Assembly (NCBI GenBank): GCA_045591925.1
Contig: JAZNTW010000013.1
Span: 21,355-85,354 of the forward strand
DNA length: 64,000 nt
Reading direction: 5' to 3'
Source of the DNA: Firm-04 sp045591925
GTDB lineage: Bacteria; Bacillota; Clostridia; Oscillospirales; Ruminococcaceae
A model generated the notes under the pieces. The model saw nothing but the letters and a program-made list of their open reading frames with translations. It made no database searches and was not told the origin of the DNA. A program made the position numbers and the translations under genes. Shown here one piece after another: positions 17,180 through 25,811 of this stretch (the first letter of the stretch is position 1; each line of letters starts with the position of its first letter).

Positions 17180-19459
17180 TTATCTTTTCCCTGTCATCAT
17201 CTGGAAATGCTGCTCCTGATGCATAACTTTAAAAATACGCTCAAAAACATCTCGAAGACTATCTACGCTTACCGCAGAAGAATCATAGTATAGACCATCA
17301 TTAAAACCGGTGGCACCGACATTGAGCATGGCTATCATAGCCGATGCTGCAATATAGTCTGTTCGATCTTCTGTGCCGTCATCAAGTTCCTTCACAAACT
17401 CCTTTTCATTCACGTCCAGGAGTTCGCGTCGCAGATTGCCGCTTTTAAATCCTACCATTTGAATAAAGTAGTATTCGAGAATTTGTCGCATTATCATCAT
17501 GAGCGTTTCCGAGTCATCAGTGTAACTATATTCGTGCCAGAGGGTATCGTATGTATTACGAACTGGGGAACGATTAACCTTATTTCCACCTGAGAATTTC
17601 AGTTCATCCGTACACTCTGCAATACTGGTCTGATTATCTTTGCTCTTTTTGATTTCAAAGAACGATGCACATTCATAGTCACTAATTCGGTTATAGGTGA
17701 TTTCTCGGAAGAAGTAGGGGTTATGTGTCATGCAGAAGAATTGGCGGATGTGATCGTCACTGCCGGTTTTAGTCAGATCGTAGTTATTATAGCAAACTGC
17801 GATCATCTCCCGAACCAGTGAGGCAACAATAAAGAGTGAGCTGCTGTCCATTGAGGATACTGGATCATCAATGATGACTATCTTGTCTACGACCTTGCCT
17901 TCATCTGACTGACTGCCCATAACCATGTGGTAGAAGTACAGGAAGGCTATAAAGTTACGCTCGCCTTCGCTAAGATTCTGTTGCACGACCTCTGGCTTTC
18001 CGCTGTTATCTCTTACAAGTTCGTATACATATTTTGCACCGGCTTTTTCTTGCAAGTAGAATCCGCGGAATCCCGCATTTTTGATTGCTTTGTTAATGTC
18101 GTGCATCGCTTTGGTGGTATTGACGGTCTGACTGTTAAGAAATGCAATATGACGCTCAATCTCATTTGCATTATCTATGAGTAGCATCGCCTCACTGTTG
18201 GCTTTTCTCCATTCTTCGCGATCTGATTCAGTTTTTTCCTTCCAGTTTGATATTATGTCAGCACATTCTTTCGCCATAAGCCCCCAGACCATCTTGGTGC
18301 ATTTAACAGTTTGACCGGGAATGTCAGCAAGGACCGCCATATATGCTTTAATCTCAGCATTAATTTCTTCAGTGAGGTCATTGATATATTTTGAAGTTGA
18401 AATAAGACTTTCTATAATGATTGATTCTGCAGGGTTATCCTTCTTCTTCTGAAGCAAAACAAAGTTTCTTTCTATTATTGCCAGCAGAAGTTGAGTGTGC
18501 TGCCTGTAGTCATCTAATTTGCGAGACGGAAAAGGTGATTGAAGGTTCCTTTGAATCACTTCCTTTGTAGCGTTCATTAAATCTGTGATTTCTTCAATAT
18601 AAAAATCTAAGTTGGAAAGATCCTTCTTATACTGTTCGTCATAACATGTTGCAAGCATTTCCTCAAAATTTTTAGGAAGCTCTCCTTGACAATAAGGGCA
18701 TTTCCCGCCTGCTTTATCATGGAACTGTTTGTGCCCAGCAGCAACCCAGTCCATATTACCCAAAGCACGGATAAAAGCAGCAAATTCTGTATCAGACCTA
18801 CTAACAATCGATTTCCGCATGATTTCGCTCATTGGCTCTATAACTGATGGAATGGGTTTGAACTCTGAATATGCTTGCTGATTGGAATCAGAGAGAGTCA
18901 GATAGAGTTTAATGCATTCTTCTTCCGTTGTATCCAAAGGTTGTGTTTCCTCAAGCTTTTTTATGAACTTGATCTTGTCTTTCATAAATCCCGTTTGAGT
19001 TGTAGGAAACTTTTTTCTTATAGCTTCGGTTTTCTTCCATACAGTCGTTATGTATTCTTGCTCGGCTTGTTCATGACTGCTTTTAACCTGAGCAGCAATG
19101 GATTGTGCTGCTCTTGCGCGTACTACAAGATCGGCTTTTATTGCAGCTTGCTCGTCAGCCTCTTTCTTCTTTTGAGCATTGATATCGGAAATAGTGAACA
19201 CACCCGGAATATTACCATAGCTCTGAATGTTCGCTTTAATAAAGTCTTCGTTATACACAAGAATCTGTTCATCTAATAGTGGCGCATCGCTCCATGTCAG
19301 TAATGCCGAATGATTCTTGAAAGATCTGCCGAGGGTAGATTTGCCGGTACCGTTTTTGCCATAGAAAAAGTTGAGCATGGTCGGTTGGAATGTTATATTG
19401 TGGTAAGTTGGGGCGTTGATTGTAATGCCAGTAATGTAGCGTCTGATTTTATTGCTCAT
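17180..19459 (-). CDS. AAA_13/RloC-like ABC-type ATPase, fourth gene of a putative defence operon
   Basis: A 759-aa SMC/ABC-type ATPase. The Walker A motif is at residues 34-41 (GKNGTGKS). A CPYC near residue 250 could act as a zinc-hook-like turn between coiled coils (about 90-460). The signature motif LSEGERNF is near 495, Walker B VIIDDPVSSMDSSS near 527 and the switch His in CMTHNPYFF near 570. This matches AAA_13 proteins such as RloC and PrrC, which sense phage and trigger a nuclease, but I cannot point to a clear R-E-H anticodon-nuclease triad in the C-terminus. It follows the third small gene by 12 bp. Confidence 0.85.
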   Translation of the reverse strand: MSNKIRRYITGITINAPTYHNITFQPTMLNFFYGKNGTGKSTLGRSFKNHSALLTWSDAPLLDEQILVYNEDFIKANIQSYGNIPGVFTISDINAQKKKEADEQAAIKADLVVRARAAQSIAAQVKSSHEQAEQEYITTVWKKTEAIRKKFPTTQTGFMKDKIKFIKKLEETQPLDTTEEECIKLYLTLSDSNQQAYSEFKPIPSVIEPMSEIMRKSIVSRSDTEFAAFIRALGNMDWVAAGHKQFHDKAGGKCPYCQGELPKNFEEMLATCYDEQYKKDLSNLDFYIEEITDLMNATKEVIQRNLQSPFPSRKLDDYRQHTQLLLAIIERNFVLLQKKKDNPAESIIIESLISTSKYINDLTEEINAEIKAYMAVLADIPGQTVKCTKMVWGLMAKECADIISNWKEKTESDREEWRKANSEAMLLIDNANEIERHIAFLNSQTVNTTKAMHDINKAIKNAGFRGFYLQEKAGAKYVYELVRDNSGKPEVVQQNLSEGERNFIAFLYFYHMVMGSQSDEGKVVDKIVIIDDPVSSMDSSSLFIVASLVREMIAVCYNNYDLTKTGSDDHIRQFFCMTHNPYFFREITYNRISDYECASFFEIKKSKDNQTSIAECTDELKFSGGNKVNRSPVRNTYDTLWHEYSYTDDSETLMMIMRQILEYYFIQMVGFKSGNLRRELLDVNEKEFVKELDDGTEDRTDYIAASAMIAMLNVGATGFNDGLYYDSSAVSVDSLRDVFERIFKVMHQEQHFQMMTGKR

Positions 19460-19471
19460 TAGAGTTCCTCC

Positions 19472-20140
19472 TTATTTCACTTCAATTCCTTTGTCTTTAG
19501 TGATCTGTATAAGATCACCGTGCCTTATACTCCAATGCTCCTCGTCAAGCTGATTTCTGACATTGGCTGAGATAAGATGAAAATCCTGTGTATTGTTATT
19601 AATCGTTTCCTGCAGTAAATATTTAGTTGTTTCAAACACTTCATAGTTAAAAATGATCCTTCCAGGTTGCGGCTGAATTTTCGTCAGCCTGCCAAGAAAA
19701 GATGGGCAATCTTGAAAGGCAGTTTGGAAACTTTCATTTTTCACTGTGAAGAGACAGGGCATTTTCAGCAGTTCGTTAATGTGCCGGTCGGATAGCGGCG
19801 AATAGTATTCTCTGAGCTGTGAGTCGGTGTACTTTAAAGAAGATTCTGTACTAATTGAGAAAGAAGAACCGGAGTAGTCTTCGTTATTTAGTACGAACAA
19901 ATGGAAATGTGTGCGATCAAGTTTAATCCATTCTATGCTGTGCGACTTTTGCTGCATTTGGGATTGTTGTTGCATGACTAATGAAATAGCCTGGGCGAGT
20001 GTTTCAGGGCATCCTTCAACAACCAAATTTCCATGCAAATTACCTACCGCAATACCATTGTCGGATGCAGTAATAGTAGTAGGAACTTGAAACTGTGTCG
20101 GAAGCTGAGAGTCTTTAGACTTAACTATCTCATTTTTCAT
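19472..20140 (-). CDS. Small operon protein C with N-terminal DNGIAVG motif
   Basis: A 222-aa protein. Residues 1-20 (MKNEIVKSKDSQLPTQFQ) resemble the start of the preceding protein (MSNVIVKKEDAVPTSFS). DNGIAVG is at 27-33, followed by NLHGNLVVEG and a Gln-rich stretch (52-60). The rest (IEWIKLDRTHFHLFVLNN...) is unassigned alpha/beta sequence ending in a basic tail. It lies 7 bp after protein B and 12 bp before the ATPase gene. It resembles the middle components of ABC-three-component systems in size and place; this is inference. Confidence 0.7.
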   Translation of the reverse strand: MKNEIVKSKDSQLPTQFQVPTTITASDNGIAVGNLHGNLVVEGCPETLAQAISLVMQQQSQMQQKSHSIEWIKLDRTHFHLFVLNNEDYSGSSFSISTESSLKYTDSQLREYYSPLSDRHINELLKMPCLFTVKNESFQTAFQDCPSFLGRLTKIQPQPGRIIFNYEVFETTKYLLQETINNNTQDFHLISANVRNQLDEEHWSIRHGDLIQITKDKGIEVK

Positions 20141-20147
20141 TTATACC

Positions 20148-20711
20148 TCACTTTCCGGGGAATACTCCTGCATCCTGCATTACTTCAAGTAAATCCACCT
20201 TTTTTATAGTCCAGTGTGTCCGTGTCAACTCAAACAAGTGCATAGCAAGATCGGCCAAGTTATCCTTCAGAAAGGAAAACGGAATAGGGAAAAATCTCTG
20301 GAAATACACCTTGACACCGTTGTCTTGATCTCTGACATCCTTAATAAAAGCAAATAATGCTTGCTGTTCCTCAGTCCCATCACGTTCCATTGCGATAATT
20401 GCAGGCAGTTTTTTTATTTTTTCAACGACCTCATCTGACCAACCGCAGAACTCGTTTTTTACCTCATCAGTTATGTACTCGGTCAGAGCACGGGATTTAT
20501 CCACTAGGATGTAGTCCTTTTCAAAAGGGTCATATCCTATTATCAGGTTGAAGTACCTTGGACGGGATGCGGTCTTGGTTCCGTCCGAAAGAAACAGATT
20601 TATTGTTGGAGAAAATGAATCAGTGTATCCAACTGCAATTCCGTCCCCTTCGGCATGAACAGAGAACGATGTCGGAACAGCATCTTCTTTTTTCACGATG
20701 ACATTACTCAT
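20148..20711 (-). CDS. Small operon protein B with N-terminal GDGIAVG motif
   Basis: A 187-aa protein. Its first 30 residues are related to those of protein C, with GDGIAVG at 22-28 followed by a hydrophobic strand (SPTINLFL). The remainder includes YFNLIIGYDPFEKDYILVDKS and a C-terminal segment, LTRTHWTIKKVDLLEVMQ, that parallels EEHWSIRHGDLIQITKD of protein C. B and C are therefore probably ancient duplicates with different central parts. Its start overlaps protein A by 8 bp. Confidence 0.7.
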   Translation of the reverse strand: MSNVIVKKEDAVPTSFSVHAEGDGIAVGYTDSFSPTINLFLSDGTKTASRPRYFNLIIGYDPFEKDYILVDKSRALTEYITDEVKNEFCGWSDEVVEKIKKLPAIIAMERDGTEEQQALFAFIKDVRDQDNGVKVYFQRFFPIPFSFLKDNLADLAMHLFELTRTHWTIKKVDLLEVMQDAGVFPGK

Positions 20712-21600
20712 CCTTATTTTCCCGCCTTCCTATTACAAGCCCGCCAAACACCTGTCCGATAGCGACACCGTTATCCTTTGCCACAATATTAAACTGAGCT
20801 ACTGATTGCTGCTGTGTGGTTGGGTCAGTAAATGGGGCTTCATAAACTTCCACTCGTGGTTGCTCTTCCGCATTCACTTCTTCCGCTTCAACTACATCGT
20901 TCTCAGGTTTGTTCATTTCTTTCGTCTGCTCCTCCACAATGATCTCATTCTTCACTGTGAGCTTCTGCGATCTTTGGGTGCCGATATCTGTTGTGATTAT
21001 TCGCGGACTGTTATCACCGGCTTCCTTAGTCCAGGTCTCATATGTATCAGCTCCTTCTTTAGTGTCTGGATGGCTGAGCAGAATATTATTCCAAACTGAA
21101 AGCAGAAAGTTTTGAAGTACGATTTCCCTGACGGTATCAAGCTGTGCTTTGCTTACAATTTGACTGCCGATATCGAACTCACCGTCAATACTGTCATCTT
21201 CAAGTATGAGGTCAATCATTCCAGCTACAAGAAGTGCCATTGATGACTGGCTGAGATCAAGATACTTCTGACAGAACTTGTCCATCTCACACAGTACCGT
21301 TCCTTTCTCATTTCTAATCCGTAAATTCAGTCCATTCTTATAAGTAACATTATCAAATGGAAGATAACTAGGACTGTTAGGTGGACTGCCTGCCAAATAT
21401 TTAGAGAAATATGATGCGAGCGTCTTGGGCTTGTTGGCTTGGTATGCCGGATTAGCTAATTTCAGAAGATCCCGGAGCATATTTGGCTTGGTAACACCGT
21501 CTTTGCTGTCTCCGTACTCTTGCTGTGTGGTCAATGTCTGATTTCCAGAACGCAACAACAGCAGTAAAAATGTATTGCCCCTTAATCGATTCAAAGCCAA
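20704..21600 (-). CDS. First operon protein A, DNGVAIG motif at its C-terminus
   Basis: A 298-aa protein with a TTG start preceded by GAAAGGTG. The N-terminal 190 residues are helical and unassigned (LRDLLKLANPAYQANKPKTLASYFSK...). A Glu-rich linker (215-250) follows, then DNGVAIG at 276-282 and GGLVIG at 286-291, matching the DNGIAVG...GNLVVEG pattern that opens protein C. Having the same short module at the end of A and the start of B and C suggests an interaction tag. It resembles ABC-3C-type C-terminal-domain proteins only in general layout. Confidence 0.65.
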   Translation of the reverse strand: MALNRLRGNTFLLLLLRSGNQTLTTQQEYGDSKDGVTKPNMLRDLLKLANPAYQANKPKTLASYFSKYLAGSPPNSPSYLPFDNVTYKNGLNLRIRNEKGTVLCEMDKFCQKYLDLSQSSMALLVAGMIDLILEDDSIDGEFDIGSQIVSKAQLDTVREIVLQNFLLSVWNNILLSHPDTKEGADTYETWTKEAGDNSPRIITTDIGTQRSQKLTVKNEIIVEEQTKEMNKPENDVVEAEEVNAEEQPRVEVYEAPFTDPTTQQQSVAQFNIVAKDNGVAIGQVFGGLVIGRRENKDE

Positions 21601-21671
21601 TCACACCTTTCAACTAAATAAACAGAATAAACTGCATAAATCACATTGCAATAAACTCAATCAATGATTTA

Positions 21672-21703
21672 ATAGCTTCAGAGAAGAAAACCTCTGAGGC
21701 TAT
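21672..21703. terminator. Terminator hairpin with overlapping alternative hairpin
   Basis: ATAGCTTCAGAG (21672-21683) pairs with CTCTGAGGCTAT (21692-21703), one mismatch, followed by TTTTTATT on the plus strand. The right arm also holds TGAGGC (21695-21700), which can pair instead with GCCTCA (21711-21716). It separates the leftward defence operon from the rightward phage genes. Confidence 0.6.
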
Positions 21704-21708
21704 TTTTA

Positions 21709-21736
21709 TTGCCTCAGCTGTCTCTTTCATTATATC
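21709..21736 (+). promoter_or_regulatory. Possible promoter for the first phage gene
   Basis: TTGCCT (21709-21714), 16-bp spacer, TATATC (21731-21736). It overlaps the alternative hairpin arm and lies about 50 bp before the DUF4406 gene. Moderate match only. Confidence 0.35.
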
Positions 21737-21787
21737 ACAGTCTCAGGGAAAAAGCCAGAGGCAAATCAGAAAAAAGGAGAAAATATT

Positions 21788-22543
21788 ATGAACATTGTTA
21801 TTAACGGCACAGTTGCTCAGCCCCACATTTACATCTGCAGCCCCCTCCGCCCCGTTTCCACCGGCTCGATTCTCCGCGCCAACGAGCTGATCGACAATCT
21901 GAAGCTCGCCAAGGACACCTGCACCTTCGCAGCCCTCCGCGGCTGTGATCCGGTCGCACCACACCTCTTCTACCCGCAGTTCCTGAACGATGAGGACGAG
22001 GTTGAGCGTGCGCTCGGCATGGAGCTGGGGCTTAAGGCTCTGAGAAGCTGTGACGAGCTTTGGATCATTTCTCCCCGCATCAGCAGCGGCATGAGCGCCG
22101 AGATCAAGGAAGCACAGAAGTGCGGGATAAAAGTTCTTGTGTTCACTGCCGCCGGATTCCGTAAGTACACCGGCAACGGCGATATGACCGACAACTGCTA
22201 CGCTGATACCGCAGACGGCGTGATTGATCAGAAGAAAGAACCCAGAACGCTTCGTGACCTGATTTCGGCGGTTGATGCACATAAAGGTACAAAAAAGAAC
22301 TTGCTTGCATCCTACGATGACGGTGATCTGAAAATGGAAGTATACAGTGAAGGAACTGTTGCTGCGAGAAGGCATAACCGCAGAACCTCCTTCAAACTTG
22401 CCAACTGCACCGATTATCAGTATCACTCTGCTGTTGTGGAGGACGGGGGTGCAACACCTACACACATCGATGCTGAGACATTTCTGGACGAGCAATGGGA
22501 AATTCGTCTTTTAATGGAGGCTGAAGACCGTTTCGTGAAGTAA
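21788..22543 (+). CDS. DUF4406 nucleoside 2-deoxyribosyltransferase-like protein
   Basis: A 251-aa protein, first gene of the phage-like block. AAAAAAGGAG lies 9 bp upstream. Residues 12-115 fit DUF4406: YICSPLR, VAPHLFYPQF, CDELWIIS and SSGMSAEIKEAQKCGIKVLVF, the layout of nucleoside deoxyribosyltransferase-like enzymes, in which the Glu after SxGM is catalytic. Such proteins are common early phage genes and may act on nucleotides. The C-terminal 100 residues are unassigned. Confidence 0.8.
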   Translation: MNIVINGTVAQPHIYICSPLRPVSTGSILRANELIDNLKLAKDTCTFAALRGCDPVAPHLFYPQFLNDEDEVERALGMELGLKALRSCDELWIISPRISSGMSAEIKEAQKCGIKVLVFTAAGFRKYTGNGDMTDNCYADTADGVIDQKKEPRTLRDLISAVDAHKGTKKNLLASYDDGDLKMEVYSEGTVAARRHNRRTSFKLANCTDYQYHSAVVEDGGATPTHIDAETFLDEQWEIRLLMEAEDRFVK

Positions 22544-22776
22544 GAATCAGATTATAAACCAATTACAATATTACATTTGTTAGTCAGGGCGCGCACTGGC
22601 GGACAGATGCTCATAACGGAAACAACCAAGACAGCCTGTGGTCTGCATAGACCATATCAGGTGTAATGGGTGTATCCGTGTGTACATCTGCTGCCTGCGT
22701 GCCCTTTTGTTATGGGGTAGCAGTCTGCGCTGTGGGCATCTGCCGCTTAGTGTGTTCCTTGCAGAAAGGAACGATT
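22544..22776 (+). other. 233-bp leader between DUF4406 and sigma-like gene
   Basis: No convincing gene: an upstream open frame to 22666 lacks a ribosome site. The sequence is GC-balanced, with several self-complementary words (GCAGTCTGC, GGGCATCTGCC), and could fold as an mRNA leader. No known riboswitch was recognised. Confidence 0.35.
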
Positions 22777-23508
22777 ATGGAAAACATGAATATTGCTCAG
22801 AACGCTGCTGCACTCCCTGTCATCACCGATAAGACTACGCTCGGTGAGTTGCTTGCTATGCTCGCCCTCGGTGAGAAGCCCCCTGTGCCGACACCGAGAG
22901 AGCTGTTCGAGACGCTCGGCACACCGATTGCCGACATGAACGACTGCATTCTCTTCAGCAATGGCTTTGCAATCTACCAGAACTGTACTGGGCGCACTGT
23001 TGTCTGGCTCCCGTACTGCACGAGCTTCACCTACTATTTTAATAAGTTGCGAGATGCAGAAAAGGACACACTCTCTGAGAACTATGAACTGCCGGAAGGA
23101 TTCTTGGAGACGCAGCCGTGGGTGATCGCAGTGACGCTGATTGGGGATTACCGCATTGAGCGCAACAGCATGAATCGCACAGGCAGCCGCAAGGATACAG
23201 TTGATCTTGCAAGCAAGGACAAGGGCGACAAGGACGGCGAAATGGAAGAGATCATCGCCGATCCGTTCCGCAGAGCGTTCAACTGGTATGACGGTCACAT
23301 GGGTGAGAATCCGCAGGATGCTGTTGAGCGCCGTGAGACCAGAGAAGAAATGCTGGCAGCAATGACGGACAAGCAGAGAGAAGTATTCATTATGTATTAC
23401 AGAGATGGGATGACACAGGATCAGATTGCAGAGGTTATCGGTATTTCACGCCGCACTCTCAGAGAACATCTTACATGTGCTTTGGAAAGGGTGAAAAAAT
23501 TTTTTTGA
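22777..23508 (+). CDS. Sigma-70 region 4-like regulator
   Basis: A 243-aa protein. The ATG at 22777 follows AAAGGA by 7 bp. The N-terminal 150 residues are unassigned. A low-complexity segment rich in Lys and Asp (about 165-185) follows. The C-terminus (MTDKQREVFIMYYRDGMTQDQIAEVIGISRRTLREHL) is a clear sigma region 4 helix-turn-helix that would bind a -35 element. It could steer phage gene expression, for instance from the repeated promoters near 50 kb. It ends in KKFF over an A/T-rich run that runs into a repeated hairpin. Confidence 0.82.
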   Translation: MENMNIAQNAAALPVITDKTTLGELLAMLALGEKPPVPTPRELFETLGTPIADMNDCILFSNGFAIYQNCTGRTVVWLPYCTSFTYYFNKLRDAEKDTLSENYELPEGFLETQPWVIAVTLIGDYRIERNSMNRTGSRKDTVDLASKDKGDKDGEMEEIIADPFRRAFNWYDGHMGENPQDAVERRETREEMLAAMTDKQREVFIMYYRDGMTQDQIAEVIGISRRTLREHLTCALERVKKFF

Positions 23509-23512
23509 AGTA

Positions 23513-23555
23513 GACCCGCCATTTAGCCCTCTCCCACGACAATATATGAGAGGGC
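23513..23555 (+). repeat. Repeated hairpin element, copy 1
   Basis: GACCCGCCATTT followed by CCCTCTC...GAGAGGG, a hairpin with the shared loop CCACGACAATATAT. A near-identical copy is at 36011-36051. This copy directly follows the sigma-like gene and can act as its terminator-like 3' structure. Confidence 0.75.
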
Positions 23556-23649
23556 TTGAAAAAACCTCCAACGAAAGAACGGCTGCGGCAGATACTGTGG
23601 CCGTTCTCTATTACATTGGTCGCAAGACCAAAACAGAAAGGAAATGCTT

Positions 23650-24048
23650 ATGCCTATTGAAAACAGAGTCCCGAAGAACCGCTACAACGGCAGCGGCACC
23701 AACACCGAGAGCCGTAAGGCGCAGCAGACCGCAGGCACGGCTGACCGCAAGCCGGACACGCTGAAGAAGATCGAGGCGGAGATGGACAAGCGTGCTGCTG
23801 ACATCGCAATCACCGTCAGCGATATGTTCAAGTTCATGGCGATGACGGCTGCAATGCTCCCGAACATGGAGCTGGATACCGGCCTCTTCCGCTTGAAGGT
23901 CGATGATGGCGGCATCTTCTTCGAGATCAACCATCCGTTCCGCAAGCGTAAGGAGCGTGACACCAGCGAGGACTGCGATGGCTGCACAGAGGAGCCGGAC
24001 AACGATGACGATGATGAGGAGGAGGGACTGATTTATGACGGAGACTGA
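23650..24048 (+). CDS. Hypothetical phage protein
   Basis: A 132-aa hydrophilic protein. I prefer the ATG at 23650 to that at 23644, because AAAGGA lies 7 bp before it. The middle (DMFKFMAMTAAMLPNMELDTGLFRLKVDDGGIFFEINHPF) alternates helix and strand; the tail is strongly acidic. It overlaps the next gene by 14 bp. No family recognised; small proteins of this kind often precede the recombination genes of clostridial phages. Confidence 0.65.
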   Translation: MPIENRVPKNRYNGSGTNTESRKAQQTAGTADRKPDTLKKIEAEMDKRAADIAITVSDMFKFMAMTAAMLPNMELDTGLFRLKVDDGGIFFEINHPFRKRKERDTSEDCDGCTEEPDNDDDDEEEGLIYDGD

Positions 24049-24529
24049 AAAGAAATTCCCTGTGCCGGGACCGGTTCCCGTGGACGCAAAGAAGCTGATT
24101 GACGGGCTCGGTACGATCTTCGGCGGTGTCATCCAGCTTCTGGCAGCAATGGAGCCGAACATGGCAAAGGAGCTGGCTGACATGGCGATCAACGGTATGC
24201 CAAAGGAGACTGCGCCGGAGGAAATCAATCCGGATGACTTCGAGGAGATCATTTCTGCCGATGATCTGCCGTGGGATACTGAGCCGGAGCAGCCCGAAGA
24301 GCCGAAACCTGCAGAAAAGCCCAAGCCGAAGAAGGCTGCAAAGAAGGCGGAGCCGCCCACGGAGCTGACTACCGATGACCTGATCCGTGTGGTGACGCAG
24401 AAGATCAAGCAAAACCGCGCCAACAAGGAAAAGGTGCTGGCATTGCTGAAATCCTACGGAGCAGCGAAAGTCAGCGATATTCCTGCGGACAAGTACGAGG
24501 CGTTCCTCACTGACCTGTCGCAGCTCTGA
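24035..24529 (+). CDS. Hypothetical phage protein with Pro/Lys/Glu linker
   Basis: A 164-aa protein. The N-terminal half has a hydrophobic helix (LGTIFGGVIQLLAAM). Residues 85-110 form a charged, proline-rich linker (EEPKPAEKPKPKKAAKKAE). The C-terminal 50 residues (TTDDLIRVVTQKIKQN...VSDIPADKYEAFL) resemble the short helical tails found in phage single-strand-binding partner proteins. It precedes the DUF2800 nuclease by 14 bp and probably works in the same DNA-processing step. Confidence 0.65.
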   Translation: MTETEKKFPVPGPVPVDAKKLIDGLGTIFGGVIQLLAAMEPNMAKELADMAINGMPKETAPEEINPDDFEEIISADDLPWDTEPEQPEEPKPAEKPKPKKAAKKAEPPTELTTDDLIRVVTQKIKQNRANKEKVLALLKSYGAAKVSDIPADKYEAFLTDLSQL

Positions 24530-24543
24530 TCGGAGGTGGCACC

Positions 24544-25791
24544 ATGCCGGATGTTCATGCGCTGTTGAGCGCATCCAGTTCCAAGCAGTGGCTGCACTGT
24601 CCGCCGTCGGTACGCCTGCAGGAGAACTTTCCGAATGAAAGCTCCGTCTACGCCGAGGAAGGCACATTCGCTCATGAGGTCTGCGAATACAAGCTTTGCA
24701 AGTATCTGAAGGAGCGTGTGAAGCGTCCGCAGTCCGAGGAATACGACACAGAGGAAATTGAGCAGATCACCGATGTGTACGCAGAGTTCGTCATTTCTAT
24801 CATCGAGCAGATGAAGGAGAATGGCTGTGAACCTCTTGCTTTTGTGGAGGAGCGTGTAGATTACAGCCACATCGCCCCTTCCGGCTTCGGTACTGCGGAT
24901 ATGCTTATTATCGGCAAGGATGAGCAGGGGCGCGGAATCCTTCATGTATGTGATTTCAAGACGGGTGCCGGAGTCTTTGTTGACGCTGACCACAACAGTC
25001 AGATGATGCTCTACGCGATCGGGGCTTTAGCCGCCTATGGCTTTTTGTATGATATCGAGATCGTGCGTATGAGCATTATCCAGCCCCGTCTTGATAATAT
25101 CAGCACATTCGAGTGCAGCAGACAGGAACTTGAGGACTGGGGCGAGAGTATCAAGCCCATTGCGAAACTTGCCTACGAGGGCAAAGGCGAACAGCATCCC
25201 GGCGACTGGTGCCGCTTCTGCCGTGCAAAGCCTGTCTGCAAGGCGTGCGCCGATGAAGCACTGGCTCTCTGCCGGGAGGATTTCCTTGATCTTGATGCCG
25301 GAGCATTCGATGATACCGCAGAGGAATCGGATATGACTGCTCCCTATGAAGCGGACACACAGACCGCCGTTTTCAAGCAGCCGGGACTGATTCCTATCAG
25401 TGAGCTTGCAGAGATTCTTCCGACGCTGAACAGGATTTCCTCTTGGATCGAGGCGGTATTCGCATTCGTATCCTCCGAGGCGATCAATCACGGTGTACCG
25501 ATTCCTGGCTATAAGGTGGTCGAAGGGCGCAGCAAGCGTGTATTCACAGATACAAAAGCTGTGGTGGATACCGCTGTACAGAACGGCTACACCGACCTAT
25601 ACAAGCAGACGCTCATCACGCTGACGGAATTTGAAAAGATGATGGGCAAGAAAAAGTTCAACGAGCTGCTCGGTGAGTATGTCGCCAAACCGCCTGGAAA
25701 GCTGGCGCTGGTGCCGGAGAGCGATCCGAGAGAACCCGTTGATCTCTCAACACCTGGTCAGGAGTTTTCCGTCCTGCCTGACGAACAATAA
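24544..25791 (+). CDS. DUF2800 Cas4/RecB-like nuclease
   Basis: A 415-aa PD-(D/E)XK-type nuclease, likely a phage exonuclease. Start: SASSSKQWLHCPPSVRLQ, the usual DUF2800 opening. EGTFAHEVCEY gives the first acidic helix, and HVCDFKTG holds the D...xxK catalytic pair. Cys residues in the N-terminal WLHC and in GDWCRFCRAKPVCKAC suggest an iron-sulfur cluster as in Cas4 and AddB. GGAGG lies 6 bp upstream. The next gene encodes a DUF2815 DNA-binding protein, its usual partner. Confidence 0.9.
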   Translation: MPDVHALLSASSSKQWLHCPPSVRLQENFPNESSVYAEEGTFAHEVCEYKLCKYLKERVKRPQSEEYDTEEIEQITDVYAEFVISIIEQMKENGCEPLAFVEERVDYSHIAPSGFGTADMLIIGKDEQGRGILHVCDFKTGAGVFVDADHNSQMMLYAIGALAAYGFLYDIEIVRMSIIQPRLDNISTFECSRQELEDWGESIKPIAKLAYEGKGEQHPGDWCRFCRAKPVCKACADEALALCREDFLDLDAGAFDDTAEESDMTAPYEADTQTAVFKQPGLIPISELAEILPTLNRISSWIEAVFAFVSSEAINHGVPIPGYKVVEGRSKRVFTDTKAVVDTAVQNGYTDLYKQTLITLTEFEKMMGKKKFNELLGEYVAKPPGKLALVPESDPREPVDLSTPGQEFSVLPDEQ

Positions 25792-25811
25792 CACATTTTG
25801 GAGGTATTTCA

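Noticed and set aside
21601..21787. Prophage attachment site and integrase
   Set aside because: No tRNA gene, no clear direct repeat and no recombinase was found in the window; the boundary is inferred from strand and composition only.
22638..22832. Cys-rich short frames before the sigma-like gene
   Set aside because: No ribosome site; they run into the real gene in other phases. Treated as leader DNA.
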